DNA of 49,198 nt from Chitinispirillales bacterium (GCA_031254455.1 JAIRUI010000046.1:1-49198); one strand, 5' to 3'. Shown: positions 1 to 9,596, counted from the first letter of the stretch. Numbers and translations are program-made. Notes: generated from the letters alone by a model not told the origin.

Positions 1-232
1 TTTTATCGTTTCCTACTCTCGGCGACAGTGAAAAATACCAAGAAGTTTTCTTGGAAAATTCCAAAATCGTATCCGTATCCGCAGACGTAGTATCGGTATC
101 GGCAATTAACGTATCAACCGCTTGCGTATCGACAAAATTTGTATCCAGAACTGAAATTTCTTCTTGTGAAAAAACACTTGCCGCGAACAAAAAAAACATA
201 ATTATAGCAGATATTATATTATTTTTGTTCAT
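1..232 (-). CDS. exported protein, N-terminal part only (runs off left edge)
   Basis: Reading the minus strand from the ATG at 232 gives an open frame to the window edge (77 residues, no stop). It begins MNKNNIISAI and has a hydrophobic signal peptide with a likely cleavage after the FSQ at about residue 23. An Asp/Thr-rich linker follows (repeated DT, DTD and ADTDT units), then the sequence WYFSLSPRVG, which looks like the beginning of a beta-barrel or other envelope domain. The start lies 14 nt inside the 3' end of tsaB, so the two are probably co-transcribed. The function cannot be told because most of the protein is outside the window. The low-complexity Asp/Thr stretch is typical of a periplasmic or surface linker. 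Confidence 0.7.
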   Translation of the reverse strand, partial: MNKNNIISAIIMFFLFAASVFSQEEISVLDTNFVDTQAVDTLIADTDTTSADTDTILEFSKKTSWYFSLSPRVGNDK

Positions 233-896
233 CTTTTTGTCTTTCGGCGTAAGAAACTTGCATATAATTCGGAAAAACGTCGTCGATTGTCATTAAATTT
301 TCGCTTTCGGCGGCGATTTTTGCGGCAACCTCTCCCCTATTTTTCGCAAGTTTTTCCACTTCAAAAGAATTTTCAAAAAACTGAGGAATTTTTTTCAGCG
401 CACTATCGCTAAATCCCGAAAACGAATAAATAACGTCGTCGGTTTTTTCGCACATTTCAATCGCCGACTCAAACGAAATTCTCTTTTCGTCAAAAATCCG
501 CATAAATCCGTTTTGCATGTTAAATCTCGCAAAAAAAACCTCGTTTCGTCTCGCGTCCAGAAACACGGAAACTTTTTGAATTTTTCCCGAACTTCTTGCG
601 ATACATTCAAGCGACGAAACAGATTTGACCTGTACGTCCGAATCGGCAAAAAAACCTTTGGCAAAAGCGATTCCTATACGCAATCCCGTAAAACTTCCCG
701 GTCCGGCGACAATTCCGCAGCGTCGAATATCGCTTGCTTTTATGTTTGCTTTTTTAAGTAAATCTGTAAATATCCCGCTTATTTTATCAACCAAATTTCG
801 TCCCAAATCACCGCAAAATTCAGCCAAGACTTCGGAATTTTCGACAAGCGCAAACGAAACCTCGCTCATTGAAGTATCAATACCCAAAACTATCAT
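219..896 (-). CDS. tsaB: tRNA threonylcarbamoyladenosine biosynthesis protein TsaB
   Basis: TsaB (YeaZ) is the non-catalytic ASKHA-fold partner of TsaD. It supports transfer of the threonylcarbamoyl group to A37 of ANN-decoding tRNAs in the cytoplasm. The 225-residue product has the family's N-terminal strand MIVLGIDTS and the signature GPGSFTGLRIG at about residues 65-75, and its length is normal for the family. The ATG at 896 has a GGAAGTGA ribosome-binding stretch and lies 20 nt inside the preceding lipoprotein gene. The downstream exported protein gene starts inside its 3' end, so this looks like one operon. No tsaD, tsaE or tsaC is in the window. Confidence 0.92.
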   Translation of the reverse strand: MIVLGIDTSMSEVSFALVENSEVLAEFCGDLGRNLVDKISGIFTDLLKKANIKASDIRRCGIVAGPGSFTGLRIGIAFAKGFFADSDVQVKSVSSLECIARSSGKIQKVSVFLDARRNEVFFARFNMQNGFMRIFDEKRISFESAIEMCEKTDDVIYSFSGFSDSALKKIPQFFENSFEVEKLAKNRGEVAAKIAAESENLMTIDDVFPNYMQVSYAERQKDEQK

Positions 897-2154
897 TTTT
901 TATCACTTCCAATTTTGAAACGCCGCCTTGTGAGTTTATTTTTTGCTGTGAGCACAAATAAATATCCACATAAAACAAGTCTATTTTATATTTCAAATCG
1001 GTCATTTCGACTTGGGTCAATTCTTTTGCAAAAAACTTCCGCGATAAAAACCTATAATCCGAATTTTTAGGATTAACCGAAATCGCTACGTCGTAATCAA
1101 AATAATAGAGTTTTTTCTGTCCTAAATCGCCCGTTACAATAACTTTTTTCCCTGTTTTTTCTCTCAAAATTTTGGCGGAAACCACAGCGGTCTCATACGC
1201 CATAGGATTATTTTTATCATAAATTATTACAATGGAATCCTTATTAAAACTTGTAAAATCCCGCCCGCTTCCGTTTGAAATCAAACTTATGTCATAATCA
1301 AGTTTTTTATACTCGTTTTTATTTTGTAGAATTGAATTTATCGCAGATTTTACCTCAAAATCAAGCGAAGGATTTATAACGGCGCAAACGCTTAATTCGT
1401 CAAATTTTATTATATTAAAATTCGGCAGTTTAAGTTTAAGCAAATTTATATCGCTTTTCCTAAAAAGCATCGCAGTCATATTTCTTTTTGCGCCAAGCGT
1501 AATTATCGGATCGTTATTTCCTATATTTTCAACGGAAATCGTTTGACAGGCGCCCAAAGAATTTTCTCGGCGATTCATCAAAATTTTGTTCTCATTTTGT
1601 GAAATCTCATAAAATTTATTGTACCTTAAAACCAAATTAGGCAAAATATCCGACAAATTAACTATTGGCATTTCAAAACGATATTCAATCGTATTAAAAC
1701 TTTTTGGAATTATTCCCGAAACAACCTTTTGCGTTCCGTTTGCAACGTCCGAAATTCCAACCAAGTCTCCAAAAATTCCGCGAAGAGACGCAGGGGAATT
1801 TCTGGCAAAATCCGACAAGTCACCGGCGGTTTGAATCGAACTTTTTTCGCAATAAACCCTGATTGCCGCCGATTTCAACGAAATTTGCTGTATTTGAAAT
1901 TCGCAAGCGTCGTCCGTGTCAACCAAACTTACGGATTCAAACGGAATTTGCGTTATTATATTCAACACGGCGGACGAATCAATTGGAAGTTTTATCTCGC
2001 TTTCCTGAAATTCACTCGACAAAACGGAAGAAATATCGACTTCAGAATTATAATTATCATAATTTTCTTTGTATTTTTTTTCCGGTAAAACGTCAATATT
2101 TTTCTTACCGCAAGAAAATAAAAACAGAAAAAGTATCAGAAATATTTTTCGCAT
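877..2154 (-). CDS. lipoprotein, possible remote relative of family 5 solute-binding proteins
   Basis: The 425-residue protein starts with a lipoprotein signal peptide (MRKIFLILF...) ending in the lipobox LFSC, with the lipidated Cys at residue 15, so it should be anchored in the inner or outer membrane. The middle contains a stretch (ARNSPASLRGIFGDLVGI, then VVSGI, then RFEMP and LPNLVLRYN) that resembles the part of oligopeptide-binding proteins where a mixed segment is followed by a fitness-type strand and a strand ending in L/P. The resemblance is weak and based on pattern only. No membrane segment follows the signal. The gene overlaps tsaB by 20 nt. A transport or sensing role is possible but not shown, since no permease or ATPase gene is adjacent. 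Confidence 0.6.
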   Translation of the reverse strand: MRKIFLILFLFLFSCGKKNIDVLPEKKYKENYDNYNSEVDISSVLSSEFQESEIKLPIDSSAVLNIITQIPFESVSLVDTDDACEFQIQQISLKSAAIRVYCEKSSIQTAGDLSDFARNSPASLRGIFGDLVGISDVANGTQKVVSGIIPKSFNTIEYRFEMPIVNLSDILPNLVLRYNKFYEISQNENKILMNRRENSLGACQTISVENIGNNDPIITLGAKRNMTAMLFRKSDINLLKLKLPNFNIIKFDELSVCAVINPSLDFEVKSAINSILQNKNEYKKLDYDISLISNGSGRDFTSFNKDSIVIIYDKNNPMAYETAVVSAKILREKTGKKVIVTGDLGQKKLYYFDYDVAISVNPKNSDYRFLSRKFFAKELTQVEMTDLKYKIDLFYVDIYLCSQQKINSQGGVSKLEVIKNDSFGY

Positions 2155-2186
2155 TAAAAAACCCTTTTTGGATGATTTCGTGAAAA

Positions 2187-3200
2187 CTACAGCGATTGAC
2201 AGACGGTTATCGCCGCAACGCCGAAAATATCGTCCGCTGAACAGCCGCGCGACAAGTCGTTTACAGGTTTTGCAAGTCCTTGCAAAATAGGTCCGTAAGC
2301 GTCTGCGCCGGCAAGACGTTGAGTCAATTTATAGCAAATATTTCCCGCGTTCAAATCTGGGAAAATCAATATATTTGCGTCTCCGGCAATCGCACTTTTC
2401 GGCGCTTTGCTCTTTGCTACCTCAGGAACAAGCGCCGCGTCCCCCTGTAATTCGCCGTCAACGATAATATCAAGATTTTGAGCGGCGACTTTTTCTTTTG
2501 TGAGTGCGGTCGCCTTAATAATTTTCTCCAAAATCTCGTGTTTCGCACTTCCATATGTCGAAAAACTTAGAAACGCTATTTTTGGAGTTTTTCCAACTAG
2601 CGAACGATAAGTCGATGCCGTAGCCATCGCGATATCCACCAATTCTTCGGCGTTCGGATCGGGATTTACTCCACAGTCGGCATAAATCAAAACGTTATCT
2701 CCGGAAATAGTGGGGGTTTTCAAATCCATAACAAAGCACGAACTTCCGATTTTAATTCCTTTCGCCGTTCCCAAAACCTGAAAAGCGGCGCGAAGCATAT
2801 CAGGAGTCGAAGCGATGCTTCCGGCAACCAAACCGTCAACAATTTCTTTCTTCGTCATCATATTTCCGAAATATAATCTGTCCGAAAGCGTTTTTTTAGC
2901 GTCGCTTTCACTTATCGGCTTTCCTTTCGCCGCGCGCGCTTCGCAATAATCTTTAGTAAATTGTTCAAGCAATTCGCTTTTTACGGGGTCGATAGTTTTG
3001 AAATCACGGGACGAAATTCCAGCCTTTTCGCAGGAATTTTTAATTTCCTCGTCCGTTCCCAAAACGATAACTTCTTTTGCCACCCCCTTCGCCAAAATTT
3101 TTTGAGCCGCCGAAACCACACGCGGATCATGTCCTTCCGGTAAAACCAACTTTTTGTCCGCCGCTTGCGCTTTTTTTACAAGCAAGTCGATAACCGCCAT
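2187..3200 (-). CDS. pta: phosphate acetyltransferase
   Basis: Phosphotransacetylase interconverts acetyl-CoA plus phosphate and acetyl phosphate plus CoA, the step before acetate kinase in fermentative acetate formation. The 337-residue protein is the short form consisting of the catalytic PTA_PTB domain only: N-terminal VLPEGHDPRVV, central SDRLYFGNMMTKK, ADCGVNPDPNAEELVDIA, and the C-terminal part GPILQGLAKPVNDLSRG with the family's P-V-N-D-L-S-R-G loop. The ATG at 3200 is preceded by AAGGAG six bases upstream. No ackA lies in the window. A poorly conserved leader of about 220 bases, including one hairpin terminator of the gene upstream, separates it from its neighbour, so it is probably transcribed on its own. 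Confidence 0.95.
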   Translation of the reverse strand: MAVIDLLVKKAQAADKKLVLPEGHDPRVVSAAQKILAKGVAKEVIVLGTDEEIKNSCEKAGISSRDFKTIDPVKSELLEQFTKDYCEARAAKGKPISESDAKKTLSDRLYFGNMMTKKEIVDGLVAGSIASTPDMLRAAFQVLGTAKGIKIGSSCFVMDLKTPTISGDNVLIYADCGVNPDPNAEELVDIAMATASTYRSLVGKTPKIAFLSFSTYGSAKHEILEKIIKATALTKEKVAAQNLDIIVDGELQGDAALVPEVAKSKAPKSAIAGDANILIFPDLNAGNICYKLTQRLAGADAYGPILQGLAKPVNDLSRGCSADDIFGVAAITVCQSL

Positions 3201-3362
3201 AATAACTCCTTATTTTTAAGACTTACATATCTATTTCAACAAATATCAATAATCCCCCGCCGTACAAGCCGATTTATGCTTAAATTCAATACAAAAATAC
3301 TATTTGCTTCCCTTGCCACGCACCGATAAATAATATCTGAACAAAAATTAACCGCAATATAA

Positions 3363-3398
3363 AAAAACCGACCGCTCAAAAGACAACGGTCGGTTTTT
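3363..3398. terminator. hairpin terminator, bidirectional
   Basis: A perfect 12-bp inverted repeat (AAAAACCGACCG at 3363-3374 and its complement at 3387-3398) with a 12-nt loop has A-tract and T-tract flanks on both sides. It lies 26 nt past the stop of the outer-membrane protein gene at 3424-4026 and would end that transcript on the minus strand. Confidence 0.85.
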
Positions 3399-3423
3399 AT
3401 ACTTTTACAAGGTGTCAAACTAT

Positions 3424-4026
3424 TTAGAAATTGATTCCTGCGCCAATCGCAAAATACTCCCACCAACCTTCTCCCCAAAGATTTACTCTTTCGTTAAAAT
3501 ACCAGCGAATGCCGGGTTTTATTCCATAAGCAAACGTTGCTGTCGCACCTGAATTTTTATCTTTACTTAAAGTTGGATGTGTCCATTCTTCTGCAAAACG
3601 TTTTATGGTAACGCCTGCCGTCAAAACGACATACGGATCGATAGCGGACAGAGCTTTGAATCCTTTATTCTCTACTGCCGGAATGCCGAACGGATGGAAA
3701 CCGAAACGGAAAAGAGGAGAAATATGTACAAAATCCTTTTTACATTTAACCCAGGACGATTCGTACCCGTCATTAGTCTTGAAACTGTGATATTCCAAAT
3801 CATTATAACGTTCTGTATAGAATCCTAATTCTCCCCCAAACGAGAACATGTTATTAATTGCTCCGTGATCAAACGCCGCCAAAAGTCCTGGGCGTACCCC
3901 TTGATGTACGTTTAAATAATAAAGATTTAATCCGGCATTTAAAACGTTCGTTCCTTGTTTGAACGCAAGATCGTTTGAAAACGCCATTGCCGATATAACC
4001 ACAAGCGTTAATAACACTTTTTTCAT
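3424..4026 (-). CDS. outer-membrane beta-barrel-like protein
   Basis: The 200-residue protein has a clear signal peptide (MKKVLLTLVVISAMAFS) and then alternating polar and aromatic/hydrophobic strands rich in Gly, Tyr, Phe and Trp (for example LNAGLNLYYLNV, FSFGGELGFYTERY, FAYGIKPGIRWYF). It ends in Phe (IGAGINF), as outer-membrane barrels normally do. The length fits a small eight-stranded barrel. The ATG at 4026 is preceded by AAAGGGG at good spacing. It is followed by its own terminator and stands apart from hldA (99 nt), so it is probably monocistronic. No closer family could be recognised. Confidence 0.75.
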   Translation of the reverse strand: MKKVLLTLVVISAMAFSNDLAFKQGTNVLNAGLNLYYLNVHQGVRPGLLAAFDHGAINNMFSFGGELGFYTERYNDLEYHSFKTNDGYESSWVKCKKDFVHISPLFRFGFHPFGIPAVENKGFKALSAIDPYVVLTAGVTIKRFAEEWTHPTLSKDKNSGATATFAYGIKPGIRWYFNERVNLWGEGWWEYFAIGAGINF

Positions 4027-4125
4027 ATAATAAACCCCTTTTTTAAGTTTTTTTGTTTTTCATTAGAAATTGAGCATAAAAAATAATTTTTGCCTGCAAT
4101 CAAAACTATGTTTTAATGAAATATT

Positions 4126-5133
4126 CTATTTTTCAATATAATTTGATATATAAGTTATCAATTCTTTGGGTTTTACCGACGCAGTTCCGGTTTGCGCCAC
4201 AGAAATCCCAGCCGCGCAATTTGCAATGAAAGCCGCCTCAAACAAATTAGCGCCGGCGGCGACCGAGGCGGTAAACGCGCTTATAACGCTATCGCCGGCG
4301 CCGGTAACGTCAAAAACATCTTTTGCAGCGGTTTTCAGGTGTATATATTTGTCGTTTTCAAACAACATCATTCCTCTCTCGGAAAGCGTTAAAAGCAGGT
4401 TTTTTAAATTATATTTTTGCATAAGATTCCGTCCGAGCGCGACTATCTCGTCACATTTTAAAGGAATACCGCAAAATCTCTCGCCCAACGCCTCACATAC
4501 CTCTTTATAATTCGGAGTGATAACGTTTGTTTCCGAATAACAAGAAAAATCTTTTTGTTTGGGATCAACCGCCGTAAAAATTCTATTTTTTTTACAAATT
4601 TCAAAGATATTGCTTAATACTTCTTTGCATAAAACGCCTTTACCGTAATCGCTGATTATAACAGCGGACATTTGCGGAATAATTTCCGTAAGTTTTTCGT
4701 TTAACCGCTTGGCGTCGGTTTCTTCGAGAAATTTATCGGTTTCTTTATCAACTCTGACAACCTGTTGATTATGCGCCATAATTCTCGTTTTTGTCGTTGT
4801 CGGACGAGATTCGCTTAAAACAAGCGCTGAAATTTCGCATTTTGCGTTTTTTAACGTTTTACACAAGATTTTTCCATTTTCATCGTTTCCATAAACCGTT
4901 CCCAAAAACGGATCCGCGCCTAAAGCCGCGACATTTTGCAATACGTTCGCCGCACCGCCCAAGCGAAACGTTTCACTTTTCATATTAACGACGGGAACCG
5001 GCGCTTCGGGTGAAATTCTATAAACGCTTCCCCAAACGTATTTATCAAGCATCGCGTCGCCGACAACTAATATTTTCCTGCCTTTTATCGACGAGATAAT
5101 TTCTTTTGCACGTCCAAGTGATAATTTTTCCAA
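4126..5133 (-). CDS. hldA: D-glycero-beta-D-manno-heptose-7-phosphate kinase
   Basis: A PfkB/ribokinase-family kinase that phosphorylates heptose 7-phosphate to the 1,7-bisphosphate on the way to ADP-heptose for the LPS inner core. The 335-residue protein carries the heptokinase pattern GDAMLDKYVWG, then RISPEAPVPV and GGAANVLQNVAALGA near the N-terminus, and the PfkB anion hole DVTGAGDS with the catalytic Asp near residue 282. There is no adenylyltransferase domain, so this is the monofunctional HldA/RfaE1 form rather than bifunctional HldE. The best start is the TTG at 5133, with AAAGGA six bases upstream. The gene follows the CE4 deacetylase gene by 9 nt and is probably co-transcribed with it. 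Confidence 0.92.
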   Translation of the reverse strand: MEKLSLGRAKEIISSIKGRKILVVGDAMLDKYVWGSVYRISPEAPVPVVNMKSETFRLGGAANVLQNVAALGADPFLGTVYGNDENGKILCKTLKNAKCEISALVLSESRPTTTKTRIMAHNQQVVRVDKETDKFLEETDAKRLNEKLTEIIPQMSAVIISDYGKGVLCKEVLSNIFEICKKNRIFTAVDPKQKDFSCYSETNVITPNYKEVCEALGERFCGIPLKCDEIVALGRNLMQKYNLKNLLLTLSERGMMLFENDKYIHLKTAAKDVFDVTGAGDSVISAFTASVAAGANLFEAAFIANCAAGISVAQTGTASVKPKELITYISNYIEK

Positions 5134-5142
5134 TTTTATCCT

Positions 5143-6759
5143 TTATCTGTATGTGGAAATTTTTTGAATTTTTATATTTTTTCCGTAATTTACCCGCACG
5201 AAATAAACTCCGTTTTTGTTTTCAAACGGCAATAATTCATTATTTTTTATTCCGTTTTTCTGCAAAATTATTTTTCCGCGAACGTCAAAAACGAAAACAT
5301 CCGCGGTTTTTACCTCCAAAGGAAACAAAATTCTCAAACGATTACTCACTACCGTAACCGAAAATTCTTTATTTTGCGTAAGTTTTACAGAATTTATAGC
5401 GTTAATTTCTCCGCAATGTCTTTTGGACTTTATTTCACCTTTATAGTATTGCGCGATATTTTCTTCACCGCAAACGGTATCATAGTAAATTTCGTCTCCC
5501 AATCCGAAACCGCAATCTACTGCATATTCAACAATAACACAAGAATCTTTCGGCGTTCTTCCGCCCGCCGTTCCGTCAAGCCCTATGGGATTTTCCATCC
5601 AATCAATCAACTGATTTCCGGTAACAAAACGCACCTGCTGGTACGTCAGCGCCGAATCGATAAATTCTTTCAGTCCGTTTAAACGGTCGGGGTAATTATC
5701 GTAATAATTGGAATGAATGCAAAAAGTCATGGGAACGCGATTGCCGTCAATCCGCAATTTGAGGTTATACAGCAAGGTCATAGCCAATTCGTGTCCGGTC
5801 CAATATTGTACATGCCACGCATCGTAATCCAATCCGCTCACTTTTTTTCCGTCACGCGATACGCCCATTTCTCCTTTTCCACCGTTTGCAATAAGCGTCC
5901 CGTTTTCATTTTTGTTTGCGTCGTAACCGGCGCGGGTTATTCCGTATTTACTCCGCAAACTGTCGGGAATCCAAAATAGCGGATATGCCGGAATTTCCCA
6001 TTTACCGGCATGCGATTTGAGTCGATTCGGAATTGTTTTCACCGTATCCGATAAATATATCCAACCGTCGGTCGCTCCGTTATCTGCGGTGTATGGAAAA
6101 ACAAAGCCGTTCGGCGAAATAATATCTTCGCTCATTCCTTCTTCAAGCGAACAATCATAGCGCAAATTAAGAGCGTCCAACGCATCGAAAACATAGTCGC
6201 TCACATACAGATACGGAGAACGAACTCCTTTAAAAAGCGAGGAATCAAGAATGACGACAGTATCAAAAACATCGACCCATTTAGAAATTGAGTTATCCCA
6301 ATATCCGTTATCTTTTATAATTACTTCGGTCATCTTTTTAAGATTTAGTGAAAATTCTGAAATCGCTTGTTCGTCGCTGCCGATAAACGGATGGCCATCT
6401 GTATGCAATCCCAATTCGTGTCCTTCGTCATGCGCACGTTTGTGCAGTTGCATCCATTGCGGATTTGAATAACATGTATTGCTGTAAAACGAAAACCTGA
6501 CGGGTTCACCGTCAAAAGTAGTTTTCCGTCCTGTTCCCGCAGGATTTGCGTAGTCTTTTACCATATCCAAAATCGCCCTCAGTCCCGCCAAATTCATCTG
6601 GTCGTCACTTCCGATGAAAATAAACTGCGGAGTATTTTCAAGCGGCAAATCCGCCGGTGGAAGAGTATCGGGAGCAAGGGCCGCTTTTTGCGAAAAAGAA
6701 ATCGAACAAAACAGAAACAGAAATACAAATACTACCGTGAAAAATATTTTTACTTTCAT
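5143..6759 (-). CDS. exported CE4-type polysaccharide (chitin) deacetylase with C-terminal sorting-like domain
   Basis: The 538-residue protein starts at the ATG at 6759 (AAGGAC upstream) rather than at an upstream in-frame ATG at 6786. A signal peptide (MKVKIFFTVVFVFLFLF) is followed by a NodB-like domain: the first metal Asp lies in FIGSDDQ and the metal His pair in GLHTDGH, with the YSNPQW...AHDEGHELG surroundings seen in chitin deacetylase-like enzymes. A late CIHSNYYDNYP segment fits the end of the barrel. The last 75 or so residues (strands around VFVFDVRGKIIL and NGVYFVRV, ending in a basic tail) look like a type IX secretion sorting domain. The expected reaction is removal of N-acetyl groups from chitin or peptidoglycan-like glycans outside the cell; the substrate is not deducible. 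Confidence 0.8.
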   Translation of the reverse strand: MKVKIFFTVVFVFLFLFCSISFSQKAALAPDTLPPADLPLENTPQFIFIGSDDQMNLAGLRAILDMVKDYANPAGTGRKTTFDGEPVRFSFYSNTCYSNPQWMQLHKRAHDEGHELGLHTDGHPFIGSDEQAISEFSLNLKKMTEVIIKDNGYWDNSISKWVDVFDTVVILDSSLFKGVRSPYLYVSDYVFDALDALNLRYDCSLEEGMSEDIISPNGFVFPYTADNGATDGWIYLSDTVKTIPNRLKSHAGKWEIPAYPLFWIPDSLRSKYGITRAGYDANKNENGTLIANGGKGEMGVSRDGKKVSGLDYDAWHVQYWTGHELAMTLLYNLKLRIDGNRVPMTFCIHSNYYDNYPDRLNGLKEFIDSALTYQQVRFVTGNQLIDWMENPIGLDGTAGGRTPKDSCVIVEYAVDCGFGLGDEIYYDTVCGEENIAQYYKGEIKSKRHCGEINAINSVKLTQNKEFSVTVVSNRLRILFPLEVKTADVFVFDVRGKIILQKNGIKNNELLPFENKNGVYFVRVNYGKNIKIQKISTYR

Positions 6760-6871
6760 AAAAGTCCTTAAAGAATATTCTTGCATTAAATAAATTTACA
6801 ACAAAATAACTATTGCCGCTGAAAATTCTTTCACTGTAAAAACAAAAGAAGTACAAGTTTTTTACAATTTG

Positions 6872-9382
6872 TCAAAAAGCCGTACAGTTTAATTTTTCCA
6901 ACTTTTCTTTCGGCAGCCATTTTTCCAAAATAGCGTTTAGTTCAGTCGTATTTATGGGTTTTGACAAAAAATCGCTGAATCCGTTGCTCAAAAACATTTC
7001 TTTCGCTCCACAAACAGCGTTTGCTGTTAAAGCGATAATCGGTAAATTCGTGTAATACGGGTTTTCGCTTCCGAACCGTCTTATGCGTTTCGTGGCTTCT
7101 ACACCGTCCATTTCCGGCATCATATGATCCATTAGCACCAAATCGTAGTGATTGGTTCTCACTGCTTCAATCGCTTCAAATCCGTTAAAACACGAATCGA
7201 TTTGCATTTTGTATGGCAGCATTAAACCTTCGCAAACTTTCAGGTTCGTACTTATATCATCGACAATCAAAATTCTTGCTTTCGGCGCGATGAATTTCGT
7301 CACGGCGTTTCTTACGACGTTGTGAATCAATTTATCCGATACGCCGTTTAAAATGTTGGCGACGGATAAGGAATGAACCGGCATAGTCAATATACTCAAA
7401 TTTTTATCGGCCACCGGGTTGCCAAATTCCGCCAATACCACTATGCGCGCTTTCGCCCCAAATAGCGATATCGCTTTTTTGACGTCTTCAACAAGTGAAA
7501 ACGCCGCGAATACGAAAGAATAACCTCCAATCGACAATTTTTCACGCAGTTCTTCGTCATTTTTGACGCGTTGGCAATCTACTCCGAGATTTTTTACCGT
7601 CCGAACGGCGAAATCGGCGCATATTTCACAACGTTCGTAAATAAGTACGCTCTTTTCTTTCGGATTTTTAACCATTGCAAAAGGTTCGACGGAACGTATT
7701 TTTTGCGGAAGCTTTACAGTAAACACGCTGCCTTTACCGTAAACGCTTTCTACATCAATGCTTCCACCCATCGCTTCTACAAGATTTTTCGCTATTGTTA
7801 AACCTAATCCCGTGCCTTCGACTTCTTTGTTATTCGCCAAATCAACCTGAACAAAATCATCAAAAAGTTTTCCGATGTCTTCATGTTTTATACCTATGCC
7901 GCTGTCCGCAACAGCTATTGTCAGAAGAATAGCGTCGTCTTGAATAATTTTTTTATCAACGCTAAGCGAAACGAATCCTTCTTTTGTGTATTTTACGGCG
8001 TTGTTCAAAATATTCAGCAATATCTGCCTTACTCTGGTTTCGTCGCCAAAAAGAGCGTTGGGAATGCCGCAATCCGTGTTTACCGCAAACTGTAACCCGC
8101 GATCCAGCACTCTCATTTTGATAATGCCTATAATATCGTTCAACAGTGACGAAAACAGGTAATCGTTAGGAATTATTTCAAGTTTACCGCTTTCTATTTT
8201 TGAAAAGTCCAATATATCGTTTATTATGGCTAAAAGGTTCGCGCTTGCCTGCTTAATTGTGAGAATGTGTTCCTGCGCCGCACTTGGCGTATTTTCGTGA
8301 AGCGCAAGTTCCGCCATACCAGTTATAGCGTTCATCGGAGTTCGTATTTCGTGACTCATTTTGGCAAGAAATTTACTTTTGGCTTTAGACGCCATTTCAA
8401 GCGACACCATCGTATCTCGTAACGGCTTGATAAGTCCGGCGATAAATACGTTGAATATAACAAATACCAGCGCCATTACCGCCAATACGACAAGAAAAAG
8501 CGCCGTTAGCGAGGTTTTGTAGTCGGAAATAGTAATCGGTCTTACAACAGTAACATACCAGTTCAAAACCGGAACGGGACGCACGGCGATCTTTCCTATA
8601 GGAGAATTAAACGTCTGCGTTTCACCGTATTTAATGTTTCTGGCGGTATTAAAAATTTCCATGCCGGTCGCATCTAATTTGTCACATATTTTCTCTTTAT
8701 TTTCAACCAAATCGACATCCTTGGCGCCGGTTATTTCTCCTTCGGAATTAAAAAAGTATAGTTCCGTATCGTTTGTATAATCGCTAAATAAAGAATTAAT
8801 GAATTCCGACAAACTAATCCCCGTTCCAAGTATTCCGATCGGCTTATGGTCGTCATCGAAAACCGGCGCGTTTATCCAAAGGTTGATTCTTTGCAGTTCG
8901 TTGTTATAATTTATGTTGAAATTATATTTCTCTGTTTTATACATGGTCATATTATACCAGTAGTTTTCAGGAAGCGTCGGATCCAATATGTATGATTCCT
9001 CGCTGGTATAGAACATTTTATCTTTATCGTTAACCCAGAAAGTCGTGCCGTTTTTATTGGAATTTAGATATGAAGTGATCTCCTCAAAAGCGAATTCTCG
9101 TAGTTCCATATTTTCCGGATTAAGAAAGTAGCGTTTTATCAAAGGCGAGGAAGCCATTTTAAGAACGAGCGCAATTTCACCGTTTACGGACGCTTCTAAT
9201 TTAATCTGCTCTATTTCCAGCATTTGAGATAATTTTTCGTCTAAATTGACGCTTACGATTTGCCTGTGAGAAAATAAAAAAGCCCAACTGCCGACAGCAA
9301 AGATAAGTAAATAAAGGACTACGGAAAAAATAACAAATTTAGTCATCAAGGGAATTTTTTCGATGACGTTCAGTTTTATCAT
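6872..9382 (-). CDS. hybrid sensor histidine kinase (Cache-HisKA-HATPase-degenerate receiver-receiver)
   Basis: The 836-residue inner-membrane kinase starts at the ATG at 9382 behind AGGAGG. Membrane segments at about 12-38 and 289-316 enclose a periplasmic double-Cache-like sensor. Then come the H-box KMSHEIRTP (phospho-His at about 344), the N-box NNAVKYT, and the ATP-lid motifs DSGIGI and GTGLGL. A segment at about 577-690 has a receiver-like strand pattern but no acceptor Asp. A proper receiver follows with IVDD and the acceptor in LVLMDHMMPEMDG (Asp near 752) and a lysine in LSKPI. It closely resembles the other hybrid kinase at 14986-17787 but lacks the Hpt domain. It has no adjacent response regulator, and its ligand is unknown. 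Confidence 0.9.
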   Translation of the reverse strand: MIKLNVIEKIPLMTKFVIFSVVLYLLIFAVGSWAFLFSHRQIVSVNLDEKLSQMLEIEQIKLEASVNGEIALVLKMASSPLIKRYFLNPENMELREFAFEEITSYLNSNKNGTTFWVNDKDKMFYTSEESYILDPTLPENYWYNMTMYKTEKYNFNINYNNELQRINLWINAPVFDDDHKPIGILGTGISLSEFINSLFSDYTNDTELYFFNSEGEITGAKDVDLVENKEKICDKLDATGMEIFNTARNIKYGETQTFNSPIGKIAVRPVPVLNWYVTVVRPITISDYKTSLTALFLVVLAVMALVFVIFNVFIAGLIKPLRDTMVSLEMASKAKSKFLAKMSHEIRTPMNAITGMAELALHENTPSAAQEHILTIKQASANLLAIINDILDFSKIESGKLEIIPNDYLFSSLLNDIIGIIKMRVLDRGLQFAVNTDCGIPNALFGDETRVRQILLNILNNAVKYTKEGFVSLSVDKKIIQDDAILLTIAVADSGIGIKHEDIGKLFDDFVQVDLANNKEVEGTGLGLTIAKNLVEAMGGSIDVESVYGKGSVFTVKLPQKIRSVEPFAMVKNPKEKSVLIYERCEICADFAVRTVKNLGVDCQRVKNDEELREKLSIGGYSFVFAAFSLVEDVKKAISLFGAKARIVVLAEFGNPVADKNLSILTMPVHSLSVANILNGVSDKLIHNVVRNAVTKFIAPKARILIVDDISTNLKVCEGLMLPYKMQIDSCFNGFEAIEAVRTNHYDLVLMDHMMPEMDGVEATKRIRRFGSENPYYTNLPIIALTANAVCGAKEMFLSNGFSDFLSKPINTTELNAILEKWLPKEKLEKLNCTAF

Positions 9383-9568
9383 TTTTCCTCCTTTTATTGA
9401 GACCGCATAATTTTTAGAAAATCTAAAAGACGGCAAATCAAACAATTTATTTTTTCGTCAAATTTGTTCTTTTTGCGTATAAAAATAATGCACGCTCAAA
9501 TGAAAGTCAAAATATAACTTACCAAGATGTAATATTTACAGCCAAATTATCGTAATTTTTCGTTTCTC

Positions 9569-9596
9569 TTGAAAAACCGTTGCGAAATAATATATT
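9569..9596 (+). promoter_or_regulatory. sigma-70-type promoter candidate for enolase
   Basis: TTGAAA at 9569-9574 and TATATT at 9591-9596 are separated by 16 nt and point toward eno, about 50 nt from its start codon. This is a pattern match only. Confidence 0.45.

Noticed and set aside
3236..3478. 80-codon minus-strand ORF
   Set aside because: It runs across the terminator hairpin and into the outer-membrane protein gene in another frame; a shadow frame.
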